Assembly: GCF_964355755.1 (NCBI RefSeq) | Contig: NC_092680.1 | Coordinates: 11,263,001-11,327,000, forward strand | Length of the DNA: 64,000 bases | Source: Antedon mediterranea | Lineage: Eukaryota > Echinodermata > Crinoidea > Comatulida > Antedonidae | Direction of reading: 5' to 3' | Part shown: piece by piece, positions 34,372-46,970 of the stretch | Numbering within the stretch: the first letter of the stretch is position 1 | Layout: every line of letters starts with the position of its first letter | Program-made: the position numbers and the translations under genes | The notes under the pieces: generated by a model | Database searches by the model: none | What the model saw: only the letters and a program-made list of their open reading frames with translations | Told to the model about the DNA's origin: nothing

Positions 34372-37300
34372 ACTTGCAGAAATCGCACAGGACTTTTAAT
34401 GTAGTCCTGTTGCTTTCAAAAGTCATGTCGCAATCGTTTAATATCTTATATCAATGACACGAACATATTAGGTTGTCAAATGGAGCGACAAAACTCGCAA
34501 AGACAAAAAAACACTTGGAATTACTACTTAAAGCCACAAAACTGTTTGATCTTAACATTAACATACTCCCAGATCAGTAAAATTATTCCATCGACTACCT
34601 AAGTTTAAGGTTCAATATTAACCACCATTTGAGTTGCTTTTTTTTAGATACAATCCTAATTGTTTATATCTACCAAGCTATCTTCATTGTTTTTAGCTTG
34701 TGCCTTGATCCTTTGTTTTTATTTCTTTATTCCAGTCCACTCAGGCAGTGCTTGTTTGCTTCATATTCTCAATTTTGTTCTTTCACTTATAAAGGGCTAG
34801 TGGATTTATATTTAAATGTTTTTTAATTTTCTGTTTTTTAACTCACATAATGTCTAAAAGATCGCAATAATAATGAAGCTTTTGAAATGGATGTAAAATA
34901 TTCATATTCTCAATTTTGTAAAAGCACTTCCACTGATATAGTATATTATCCTATTAATTAAATATGACAAGTTGTACAGGTAGTTTCAGTTTTTATTTTC
35001 TATTGTTTTTGTATATATTTTTTTTAAAGTAATTGTGTTGCTTAAATCATGGAGGTATAAACATATTTTGATATGCTTAAATGTTGTATGTGTGCCACTG
35101 TTAAATATGTGTTGCTCCAAATAAATATTATTATATTATTATTACAAGGTACAGTATTCATTTCTGAAAATTATATACATAAAAGATGATTTGATCATAC
35201 AGGAAATTGTTTGAAGATAGAATTTAAAGTTTAGATTTAACTTGTTTTAAAGATTTAATGTGGCTATACTTTGATATATTATAAACGAATTTAACAAAAC
35301 TCTTTGAAATTTATAATTCTATTGAGCCTATATGCGTGGTACGGTCACTGTTACTCTTTATTCATTGATTTAAAATTCAGGTTAGACTTTTAATTAGAAA
35401 GAAATAAACACACCAGGGTTAAAAGGGTTAAATGATCCATAATTAAGCGATATATCTACACTGTGAGACACAAAATGCTTTCATAAAATTACACATTTAT
35501 ACCTTTGCTTAATAATAATATTTTATAATAATTCATTTTAACGGCACTACGCCTACATGATGATCATGGGTAGCTAATGGCATGGGGCTCCGACCCTGTA
35601 TGCCACTTTTGGAAGTGTTTATATTGATGTTGCAAACAATTTCATTATCAAAATTTATATGTAGAAGACAAAACTGATTAATTAGTGTGCATGATGCATA
35701 TAAGAAGTAATTACTGAAAACTATCATTGTAGTACATTTTTTATAGTATTAGTAGTACTTTATAGTATAAAGGGTGTATAAAGTTGTGCCTTTTTCAAGC
35801 ATGATTTGAGTGATAGTTGTTTTTGGGGTTGGCAATTATTGCGACAAAATTGTAATGTCCTTGACGTTATTAATGCCTAATTTCCGTGACAGAGATAAAC
35901 CCTTATATCAATAACATATCATTGGGATTTTTTTTTATCTAATGTGATATAAAGGGATAATCGCAGAAACAGCACAGAACTCCGAATTCCTAAAAATGCT
36001 CTAAACATTAGTCCCAATCATAGTCGAGCTGACGTGGGTTTGGACTTCCAAATATACACAACCTTAAATTACCACTAAATTTCAAAAACGTTGCGCCGGT
36101 TCTGAATATTATATCTAATCTGAATGATATAGGCCTAAATGAATAATACTGATACTTGCAGAAACCGCAAAGAACGTTCAATGTATTGCATTCAAAAGAC
36201 ATGTCACATTCGTGTAATATCTTATATCAATGACACGAACATATTAGGTTGTCAAAAGACAAAAAAAACTTGGAATTACTACTTAAAGCCACAAAACTGT
36301 TTGATCTTAACATTAACATACTCCCAGATCATTAAAATTATTCCATCGACTACCTAAGTTTAAGGTTCAATATTAACCACCATTTGAGTTGCTTTTTTTT
36401 AGATGCAATCCTAATTGTTTATATCTACCAAGCTATCTTCATTGTTTTCAGCTTGTGCCTTGATCCTTTGTTTTTATTTCTTTATTCCAGTCCACTCAGG
36501 CAGTGCTTGTTTGCTTCATATTCTCAATTTTGTTCTTTCACTTATAAAGGGCTAGTGGATTTATATTTAAATGTTTTTTTAATTTTCTGTTTTTTAACTC
36601 ACATAATGTCTAAAAGATCGCAATAATAATGAAGCTTTTGAAATGGATGTAAAATATTCATATTCTCAATTTTGTAAAAGCACTTCCACTGATATAGTAT
36701 ATTATCCTATTAATTAAATATGACAAGTTGTACAGGTAGTTTCAGTTTTTATTTTCTATTGTTTCTGTATATTTTTTTTTAAAGTAATTGTGTTGCTTAA
36801 ATCATGGAGGTATAAACATATTTTGATATGCTTAAATGTTGTATGTGTGCCACTGTTAAATATGTGTTGCTCCAAATAAATATTATTATATTATTATTAC
36901 AAGGTACAGTATTCATTTCTGAAAATTATATACATAAAAGATGATTTGATCATACAGGAAATTGTTTGAAGATAGAATTTAACGTTTAGATTTAACTTGT
37001 TTTAAAGATTTAATGTGGCTATACTTTGATATATTATAAACGAATTTAACAAAACTCTTTGAAATTTATAATTCTATTGAGCCTATATGCGTGGTACGGT
37101 CACTGTTACTCTTTATTCATTGATTTAAAATTTAGGTTAGACTTTTAATTAGAAAGAAATAAACACACCAGGGTTAAAAGGGTTAAATGATCCATAATTA
37201 AGCGATATATCTACACTGTGAGACACAAAATGCTTTCATAAAATTACACATTTATACCTTTGCTTAATAATAATATTTTATAATAATTCATTTTAACGGC

Positions 37301-40300
37301 ACTACGCCTACATGATGATCATGGGTAGCTAATGGCATGAGGCTCCGACCCTGTATGCCACTTTTGGAAGTGTTTATATTGATGTTGCAAACAATTTCAT
37401 TATCAAAATTTATATGTAGAAGACAAAACTGATTAATTAGTGTGCATGATGCATATAAGAAGTAATTACTGAAAACTATCATTGTAGTACATTTTTTATA
37501 GTATTAGTAGTACTTTATAGTATAAAGGGTGTATAAAGTTGTGCCTTTTTCAAGCATGATTTGAGTGATAGTTGTTTTTGGGGTTGGCAATTATTGCGAC
37601 AAAATTGTAATGTCCTTGACGTTATTAATGCTTAATTTCCGTGACAGAGATAAACCCTTATATCAATAACATATCATTGGGGTTTTTTTTTATCTAATGT
37701 GATATAAAGGGATAATCGCAGAAACAGCACAGAACTCCGAATTCCTAAAAATGCTCTAAACATTAGTCCCAATCATAGTCGAGCTGACGTGGGTTTGGAC
37801 TTCCAAATATACACAACCTTAAATTACCACTAAATTTCAAAAACGTTGCGCCGGTTCTGAATATTATATCTAATCTGAATGATATAGGCCTAAATGAATA
37901 ATACTGATACTTGCAGAAACCGCAAAGAACGTTCAATGTATTGCATTCAAAAGACATGTCACATTCGTGTAATATCTTATATCAATGACACGAACATATT
38001 AGGTTGTCAAAAGACAAAAAAAACTTGGAATTACTACTTAAAGCCACAAAACTGTTTGATCTTAACATTAACATACTCCCAGATCAGTAAAATTATTCCA
38101 TCGACTACCTAAGTTTAAGGTTCAATATTAACCACCATTTGAGTTGCTTTTTTTTAGATGCAATCCTAATTGTTTATATCTACCAAGCTATCTTCATTGT
38201 TTTCAGCTTGTGCCTTGATCCTTTGTTTTTATTTCTTTATTCCAGTCCACTCAGGCAGTGCTTGTTTGCTTCATATTCTCAATTTTGTTCTTTCACTTAT
38301 AAAGGGCTAGTGGATTTATATTTAAATGTTTTTTTAATTTTCTGTTTTTTAACTCACATAATGTCTAAAAGATCGCAATAATAATGAAGCTTTTGAAATG
38401 GATGTAAAATATTCATATTCTCAATTTTGTAAAAGCACTTCCACTGATATAGTATATTATCCTATTAATTAAATATGACAAGTTGTACAGGTAGTTTCAG
38501 TTTTTATTTTCTATTGTTTTTGTATATTTTTTTTAAAAAGTAATTGTGTTGCTTAAATCATGGAGGTATAAACATATTTTGATATGCTTAAATGTTGTAT
38601 GTGTGCCACTGTTAAATATGTGTTGCTCCAAATAAATATTATTATATTATTATTACAAGGTACAGTATTCATTTCTGAAAATTATATACATAAAAGATGA
38701 TTTGATCATACAGGAAATTGTTTGAAGATAGAATTTAAAGTTTAGATTTAACTTGTTTTAAAGATTTAATGTGGCTATACTTTGATATATTATAAACGAA
38801 TTTAACAAAACTCTTTGAAATTTATAATTCTATTGAGCCTATATGCGTGGTACGGTCACTGTTACTCTTTATTCATTGATTTAAAATTCAGGTTAGACTT
38901 TTAATTAGAAAGAAATAAACACACCAGGGTTAAAAGGGTTAAATGATCCATAATTAAGCGATATATCTACACTGTGAGACACAAAATGCTTTCATAAAAT
39001 TACACATTTATACCTTTGCTTAATAATAATATTTTATAATAATTCATTTTAACGGCACTACGCCTACATGATGATCATGGGTAGCTAATGGCATGGGGCT
39101 CCGACCCTGTATGCCACTTTTGGAAGTGTTTATATTGATGTTGCAAACAATTTCATTATCAAAATTTATATGTAGAAGACAAAACTGATTAATTAGTGTG
39201 CATGATGCATATAAGAAGTAATTACTGAAAACTATCATTGTAGTACATTTTTTATAGTATTAGTAGTACTTTATAGTATAAAGGGTGTATAAAGTTGTGC
39301 CTTTTTCAAGCATGATTTGAGTGATAGTTGTTTTTGGGGTTGGCAATTATTGCGACAAAATTGTAATGTCCTTGACGTTATTAATGCCTAATTTCCGTGA
39401 CAGAGATAAACCCTTATATCAATAACATATCATTGGGGTTTTTTTTTTATCTAATGTGATATAAAGGGATAATCGCAGAAACAGCACAGAACTCCGAATT
39501 CCTAAAAATGCTCTAAACATTAGTCCCAATCATAGTCGAGCTGACGTGGGTTTGGACTTCCAAATATACACAACCTTAAATTACCACTAAATTTCAAAAA
39601 CGTTGCGCCGGTTCTGAATATTATATCTAATCTGAATGATATAGGCCTAAATGAATAATACTGATACTTGCAGAAACCGCAAAGAACGTTCAATGTATTG
39701 CATTCAAAAGACATGTCACATTCGTGTAATATCTTATATCAATGACACGAACATATTAGGTTGTCAAAAGACAAAAAAAACTTGGAATTACTACTTAAAG
39801 CCACAAAACTGTTTGATCTTAACATTAACATACTCCCAGATCAGTAAAATTATTCCATCGACTACCTAAGTTTAAGGTTCAATATTAACCACCATTTGAG
39901 TTGCTTTTTTTTAGATGCAATCCTAATTGTTTATATCTACCAAGCTATCTTCATTGTTTTCAGCTTGTGCCTTGATCCTTTGTTTTTATTTCTTTATTCC
40001 AGTCCACTCAGGCAGTGCTTGTTTGCTTCATATTCTCAATTTTGTTCTTTCACTTATAAAGGGCTAGTGGATTTATATTTAAATGTTTTTTTAATTTTCT
40101 GTTTTTTAACTCACATAATGTCTAAAAGATCGCAATAATAATGAAGCTTTTGAAATGGATGTAAAATATTCATATTCTCAATTTTGTAAAAGCACTTTCA
40201 CTGATATAGGGCTAGTGTTGCCCATATATTATCCTAATTAAATACGATTTAATGTGGCTTTACTTTTATATATTATAATAATATTTTATAATTATTCATT

Positions 40301-40310
40301 TTAACGGCAC
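34372..40310 (+). repeat. 1.76 kb macro-tandem repeat, about 3.3 copies
   Basis: Units start at ACTTGCAGAAA: 34372, 36154, 37909 and 39666 (lengths 1782, 1755 and 1757, then a partial). Copies 2-4 differ by only a few bases; copy 1 is more diverged at its 5' part and has about 27 extra bases. The last copy keeps its first 530 bp, then skips most of the interior and ends near TTAACGGCAC. Short ORFs recur in every copy, but only because the DNA is repeated; they show no codon pattern or domain. Likely recent unequal exchange of one dispersed repeat. Confidence 0.93.
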
Positions 40311-41768
40311 TTTGATAAAACAATGTTATATATCATACTATTGCACCTTTATTCATGGGGTGACCTACTATAACCTTACACTATTATGGAAGAAAAGAAA
40401 AAAAAAAACAAATAAGAATTGTGAAAGTTAACCCAATGTATCACGGGTGTGACTTGGGTACACAATTGAAAAATTCATTATATAATAATATCATGTGCAT
40501 GCAAAAACAAAATTGTATTATTAAATGTGCATATCATTTATTTGTCCAATATAATTTTATATATTAGTTTAATTTATTTTTCTAACGCCTAGTTTGACAG
40601 GCCAACTTTGAAATTGAAATAATCTTTTCGTTCGACACAATATTTCAGAGATACGTGAACATTTGATGATGGTCTATCCGATATGACTTTGTTTTTTTGT
40701 ACATAAAAAGTGGACAATTTTGGTTTAGATCAATGAATGCTTAAAATTGTTTTTATTTTGTGCTATATTTTTCAAGTTGATATCTGGAATACTATCAACG
40801 CTTTTATCTTATAATACACGATATATTCATATTTTTTTACAAGAAAATAAAGTATTGATCACTAGCTTGTTTTTATGTATTTAATAACTATTCTAAGTTC
40901 ATTTTAAATAGGCGTATGTTTATATTTTAATGATTCATGGTAAACAATTATAAACAGCTTCAATATTACACAGTAGGTTATTCAAAAGAGACGCACAATT
41001 TATACGGACGTGTTTTTAACGACAAAATTGACCAATCAAAATGGAAATAGTCAAAATACAATAATTTTATGTTCATTGGCTACCCCACCAACAACCTAAA
41101 CTTCAAATAATAAAACATCTCTGTAATACTGTATTTAAAAAAAAGCATATTTGCAACCGAAATTTCTTATTTTATAAATATAATATAAATTTACAATTAT
41201 ACAAAACAATATACAACTGCTTATAAAAAAGGAATTTAATTAAAGAATTTTAATTTAGTTAAAATATCAGGATTTCTTACTTCAATTTGATGTTTCCTTT
41301 AGAGGCACTAAACTTTTGAATATATGATTTATTTATTTTTTGTTATTATGTTATGTGCAAATAAAGTATTTACATAGTTGATATATATATATATATATAT
41401 TATGCAGTGTAGCATAGGTGAAATTACGGGAGCCCAATATGAATTAGTTTGAAATGGTAAAAATTATTTTACTACAGTATAAGTAGATTAAAATATATAA
41501 GTTAATCTATGAAAATGATTATATATTACTGGCAGATTTTATCGATCTCTATCGTGCAAATAATACTCGTTATCGATATGAAATACGATTTGCACTTGAG
41601 TTTTTCTTCCTGCTGATCTGTAGCTTTAGTATAAACAATGTGAACAATGCCCAAACAGGGAGTTGACTAATAACTCCCTGGCCCAAATAAAAGATCGTAA
41701 CAGTGTGAAAGTGCGTCACTCGTCGCCCAACATTGTTTGTGATCACTTCGTTATCGCATTTGATAAAA
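40311..41768. other. AT-rich region upstream of the plus-strand gene
   Basis: No coding exon recognised. It contains a short (TA)n tract at about 41381-41401. The last 130 bp before the ATG includes CAAATAAAAG near 41684, a weak TATA-like match, and may be the promoter of the plus-strand gene. Confidence 0.5.
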
Positions 41769-44700
41769 ATGGACTGGAGGTTTTGTGTAGAGGAAGACAA
41801 CATTGCTTATCTAATAATTAATAACACTAGGGCAATAAAGCATTCTGATGGTGAACAGTTAGGCAAGGTTATAAAATTTACCAAAACAACTAAAGGCAAA
41901 AACTGGCTTAAGGTAAGATTGTTGTGTTCTTCTAAATAATATAATTTTATTTTAATGTTTTTAGGGAACCATTCTTCACCAGTCTTATTACTTTATAAAG
42001 ATGTTTTATTTTCCATTTTGCAGTTTTAAAAAGTGTTTCAAGCCACGCAATTATTAGTTTTATTAGTATTTTCCCAGGGGCACAATCTTCAGCTGTTTAA
42101 TAGGCCTATTATATTTGGATTTTATAGGCTTTCTGATTATAATATATATTATGATTTATTCGATTATTTATTTCATCTAATTAATTGGAATGTTGTTTCA
42201 GGCCTAAAACTAAATTGTAATATATCTTTACTATAGGACCATTGATACTAATTTTGTTGACCATTTTTTTAACATTAAAGTTTTATATATGATTTAAAAA
42301 ATGCATTTTCATCAAGAGCACCAACACTGAATATTAGGGTGTAGTGTGTACACTTAACAACTATATAAATTTCTATGTTTAGTAGTACGCTTGCTGCAAC
42401 CAAAGTATTGTGGAGCAAATTCAAACCGGACGAAAATTGCCCATTTTGCAAATGCAAGACAATTGACGACCTTACCAAAACATTGCAAACATTACGAAAG
42501 CGAAAAGCTCAAGATGCTGAAAACGTAACTACAAAGAGAACAAGAATTAACATAAAGACAATTGACGAAACAATCAAAGAAAAGATCATTGGTTAGTATA
42601 TGAAACATTTGTTATTGAAGTTACATACTGTACCATGCCCCATGGACAAGCATAATTATTATCTGCTTTTGTTTTACTGTAGTTTACAATTAAACAAACG
42701 TTACTGTTTTATATTTTTTCAAATGTTTTGTTGAATATGTCACATAATAGCTATTCACTTTGATCTTGGATAACAAAAACTGTAATTTTAAACATAACTC
42801 ACAATAACTATAGGCCTAACCATGATTAGATTTAATGTATCTACAATTCGTTACGTTAAATTAGTATAATCTGGCTAGATAAGTAATTATACGTACTAGG
42901 CCTATTAAAATATAAAGCGGATGAACACATTTTTCGAAGATGAACGAACTAAAGATATTTTGAACACAGGTTTTAACTTCTTATAGTTACTCTATTTTCT
43001 ATTTGTTTTATTGTTATTTAAGTTTCAAACAGTTATTATAAAACGCATAAATAGATTCCGGTCATTCGATTGGACAATTTTCTTTCACATGACTACTACT
43101 AGCCTTGCAAACCCAGACCTAGCCCGGATGCTAACATACACTAGGCCTAACCTTCCTAGATATTGTGCAAAATACCTATATAAATTCAAAATTAACTAAA
43201 ATATAAAAAATAACATGTGCAGGGTGATCTCCATGCACTCAAGCAGGCAGGGGGTGATGATGTCCTGACACTACCTAGGCCTAGACTAAACGGCCTATAC
43301 TGTATGGCAACGTTAAATTTTTAGGATATATATTGTTAATAAAATAAAACTAATATTAAAATATAATTTCAATCATTTTTTGTAATTCATATAATTTAAT
43401 AATGTATCCTTTTTCTGAAAATGTCCAACTTTGTATGTAAAACAATTTTTAAAAATGTTTTTTACTGATGTCGCAACTTGCAATTACTGTGGAATTCCCC
43501 ATTTTAGTGAAAAATAAAATTGGTTTATTAAATATGAAAATCCTATCATAATAATAATACAATGACATATTTATATTAAGTTGTTTCATTATTCAATAAT
43601 ATTCAAACTGTTTTTAGAGATTATATATATTATTTTATAATTCTACCCATTCTAACTGACCCCCCGAAGCCTGACACATGCAATTTTTGCATAACACAGT
43701 AACATTGAGACTGCACTGGTTTTGTTACTGGTTTTGTTACTGTTGTTATTCTTATTATATTATTTTTTCTATGCTTTTTTTTTGTAGAAATGTGAAAAAG
43801 AAATGCTGATTTCTGATGTCATCGTAGTTGTTTGCAATGACGAGGACCTGCTATACAATATGACTATTTTAAAAGACAACGATAGAGTCATGCAAGTACA
43901 GTATTGGTACTGCGAAGAACAAGGTATACCCAGTTTGTTATTGTATTTACAAATATAGTTCAGTCATTTTTATTCAATTATAAATATAGGTCAATCATTG
44001 ATTGGCAGTCTACTAAAAAATTCACCAATTTGCAATACTAACTGCTTTTTGGTATGAGGTGGATGGTGGGGTAATGGGGTTATTTCTTCTTGTGTCTAAT
44101 AAAAGAAAAAAAAAAGAAATGTACCATTGATATTATTATTATTATATTCAAATATACAGGAAAGTTAATGTAAGTATGTAGGCCTACAGTTTAATGATGA
44201 TTCATATTTTTTTTAGACACCATTCGCACGTTATTAGTAAGCCCTCAACACGAACGCATGATGAATGGAATTGGTGGCGTCATTAAGGCTAAGTCACTAG
44301 AACTGCTAATTAAGCAACTAGTGACAAGGCATAGCAGAGAAGGTCACTTAGTTGTAAATTGCCTAGGATGGAATGGTAAATAATACATTTATACCATAAC
44401 TCATAATAATCATTCATTGATGTTAACCAAAAACATATCGCGTGACAATTGGGCATGTCGCTAAAATCCAATCAAATGGGAAAAATTCTTGTTCTTTGAG
44501 TCATTACTATTGTCGTTTGTACAAACGACATTAATGAACTAACAAACTAATTTAATATTCAATTGAAATCTATTTTATTGTTATTATAATTACAGTGTTC
44601 AAGGAAATAATTTTGCAACGGCGCAATTGTATAACCTTGCTCGAGAATGATGGAGAATCTGAATTAAGATCCAGATTAGTTCGTTTCAAAGAAGAAATTG

Positions 44701-45261
44701 AAAACAGCATTCAGCTTGAAAATGGAGCCCAATCAGATGGTAAGTTTAAGTTAAATTAACTTTATTGTTTATCTATTGTCATGGATGCTAATACGAAGAA
44801 CAATATACAAGCGATATTGTATACATTCAAGTCGCAATACAATGCTGATGATTTGATGTTTGTAGTGCAATATACTGCTACTTTTTGTTCAGGAATTTTA
44901 AAACGGCATATTAAGCTGTATTCTCATAACTTGGACGGCATACTATGCTATCTGTATTGTAAACTTGTATAAACACAGCCCATGCATTTAATTTTTAATC
45001 AATATTCAAAATACCCATAATCAATTTCTGACCCAATTTGAAACATATAGTAATACAAATTTAAAAAAAAACAAGATTCTCTATTTTAAAATTTTGTTTA
45101 CACAGAGCTTCTAAAAAAATGATACAACTATTTAGAGGTCTATTAAATAATAGGGCCTTGGTTTATTCATCATTTCAGATGAGGACGACAGTACAGATGA
45201 GGAGGTTGAAAATAATGCGGAGATGGCAAATGAGGAGGACGACTACACATTTCCGGGGTGA
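41769..45261 (+). CDS. Unknown accessory protein of the giant element, about seven exons, about 292 aa
   Basis: Exons: 41769-41912, possible micro-exon 41965-41981, 42383-42591, 43801-43923, 44217-44375, 44596-44739 and 45179-45261 (TGA). GT/AG sites are good except the weak micro-exon donor and an unusual acceptor before 43801, chosen for phase. The protein starts MDWRFCVEEDNIAYL. It has CPFCKC at 73-78, basic runs RKRK and KRTR (92-108) like a nuclear signal, then a mixed region with VIVVVCNDEDLLYN and YWYCEEQ. A compact stretch follows (SPQHERMMNGIGGVIKAKS, HLVVNCLGWNVF). It ends in an acidic tail (DEDDSTDEEVENN). I recognise no family. Transcribed divergently from the transposase candidate and ending near the right palindrome array, it looks like a second gene of the transposon; a DNA- or protein-binding helper is a guess. 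Confidence 0.68.
41965..41981 (+). CDS. Candidate 17 nt micro-exon of the plus-strand gene
   Basis: It follows a strong acceptor (AATGTTTTTAG) and is followed by a weak donor, GTCTTA. Its 17 nt turn the phase-0 end of exon 1 into the phase needed by the exon at 42383, where a direct join would hit TAG. This is the only arrangement I found that keeps the frame. Confidence 0.35.
44217..44375 (+). CDS. Central exon of the plus-strand gene
   Basis: This exon of 159 nt lies between acceptor TATTTTTTTTAG and donor GTAAAT, in phase with both neighbours. It encodes the longest ordered-looking part of the protein: TIRTLLVSPQHERMMNG, then IKAKSLELLIKQLVTRHSRE and GHLVVNCLGWN. Helix-strand alternation suggests a folded domain. 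No family recognised. Confidence 0.7.
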
Positions 45262-45328
45262 AAATAGCATTCATGATACTGGACACATGCCTTGCAGTCA
45301 CATTTTATATAACTTTTCAAATTAATTT

Positions 45329-45360
45329 ATTAAATTTATTCTGTGCCTTGTGATGTTTAT
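45329..45360 (+). terminator. Putative polyadenylation signal of the plus-strand gene
   Basis: ATTAAA at 45329-45334 lies 68 bp after the TGA and is followed by the GT-rich TGTGCCTTGTGATGTTTA, the expected downstream element. Confidence 0.5.
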
Positions 45361-45410
45361 ATATATACTGTATATACAATTGAGAGACTAGTACTGTTCC
45401 GCCGTACTAC

Positions 45411-45475
45411 GACAGTGGTCTAATGGTCATCTGCATATCAAGCAGAATGTTCCGGGTTCGGATCTTGGATTGGGC
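45411..45475 (+). ncRNA. tRNA-like sequence (possible SINE head)
   Basis: TGGTCTAATGG resembles a pol III A box, and GGTTCGGATCT, about 35 bases on, a B box. TCTGC/GCAGA form an anticodon-like stem with a 7 nt loop, and CCGGG/CTTGG a T-arm with wobble pairs. The acceptor stem pairs poorly, so this is not a working tRNA. No poly(A) or simple-repeat tail identifies a complete SINE. Confidence 0.35.
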
Positions 45476-45479
45476 ATTC

Positions 45480-45839
45480 TCACTGATTTCCTCATCTTTA
45501 TCGTTTAAAATTAAATAATTAAATTTCACTGGGCGGTTTAGAATTATTCTGTGCCTGTGAAATGTATATATCTTTTAAATATTTTCTACTACAATCACGT
45601 ATAAATAGTTAGTAATGCATACAATACTTATTTTACTAGAAGCCGAGTTTAATTCTTTCTAAATTAATAACCAGTGTTAGTGAATAAATAGTTAAAATTT
45701 ATCAGTTCTTTAATTCTTTGATGTAAGGCTGAGAAAAAACATGAGTGTATTCATGTTTTGTCATTAATAAAAAGCTTGTATAGCACACTAAAACTTTGTC
45801 TACTAATTATTTTTACAGAGAAATTCTTGTATTTCTGAA
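45480..45839. other. Spacer between the plus-strand gene and the right palindrome array
   Basis: AT-rich, no gene seen. TTCTGTGCCTGTGAAATGTATA near 45547 echoes the sequence after the polyadenylation signal near 45338, suggesting a short local duplication. Confidence 0.45.
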
Positions 45840-46216
45840 GTCATAAATTTTATGACCTAATGGCAGCTTCACAATCATGTCATAAATATTATGACTTATG
45901 TAAAAATAGTCAATACCTTGAAGCCCGGAAATCACAGCCTCATGTACTATAACCAGCGTATTCCGAGACATAACATGTAGTTTTAAATTGTCATAAATTT
46001 TATGACCTAATGACTGCTAAATTAATGTCATAAATATTATGACTTATGTGAAAATAGTCAATACTGTACCAGGAAGCCCCGAAATTAGTGCTTCCTGTAC
46101 TATACACTATAACTAGCGTATTCCGAGACTTAACATGTACCTTTAAATTGTCATAAATGTTATGACCTAATGACTGCTAAATTAATGTCATAAATATTAT
46201 GACTTATGTGAAAATA
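45840..46216. repeat. Right subterminal array with palindrome GTCATAAATTTTATGAC
   Basis: Three tandem units of about 150-160 bp. Each holds two palindromes: GTCATAAATTTTATGAC (45840, near 45989; near 46148 with a G) followed about 40 bp later by GTCATAAATATTATGAC. The units also share CCTAATG, AATAGTCAATAC and TAGCGTATTCCGAGAC. The 17-mer equals the left array's motif with a different central base, although the linkers are unrelated. Confidence 0.85.
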
Positions 46217-46970
46217 GTCAATAGGCAGCTACCATGTCGATCGAATAATACACGCTGTTATCTGCTGTATATAGCCCATAACTTTATAACTTTTTTGTTG
46301 AATCTAATATATTATTACCGAGTATAAGGTGGTTAGGAGCTAATAATACTAAGCTTTAGAGCTGAGTGGAAATGGGCCGCTACTACTAGTAATTACACCA
46401 AAGTGTTTTGTGTATGATAATCGAAGTGCAGCTAGCTCTGCCAACAAATGCATGGATTAATACATTCATTTATAAAAATAGTTTTTAACACTCAGCTAGC
46501 TTTTATCTCATTATCATAAATGAAAACAAAAAAGAATTGCCTTTTTCAACTACAAATAAAAACATATCATCCAAACTAATACACAGAAAAAAGAAACAAT
46601 TATTCAATCAATATTATAGTTTATCGTTAAAGTAAGTTGATATATTTATGTTTCATTATACATTGTATTAAACTAGTTAATGTCGATGTATACATTTATA
46701 TAAAACAAGGTTTTGTTTATTAATTTCTCAGCGTTACTAAAATCAAAATATAAAACAAAACAAATTATACGGCAAGTTTATGCAAATAAAAATAATTATA
46801 AGAGGAAATGTTTGTTATCGCTAAATTGTAGTATTTTGATAATATTGAAATCGATAAAAATCAAAATATGCATATTTTACGATTTTGTATACATTTTAGC
46901 TATGAATGGCCAAAATTAAAGTAAAGGTCGATTTTGTTGAATCTACACAGACGTATAATGTTTGTACTGA
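46217..46970. other. Right subterminal AT-rich region
   Basis: No gene seen; an AT-rich ORF near 46713-46919 has biased composition and no motif. It mirrors in size the gene-free left subterminal zone. Confidence 0.5.

Noticed and set aside
34629-40138. Recurring short ORFs in the 1.76 kb units as a multigene family
   Set aside because: They are identical only because the DNA was recently duplicated. No domain or splice context, and overlapping frames on both strands are equally conserved.
44781-44972. 63-codon ORF in an intron of the plus-strand gene
   Set aside because: It lies between two exons that join in phase and has no recognisable motif or splice sites of its own. A missed alternative exon cannot be fully excluded.
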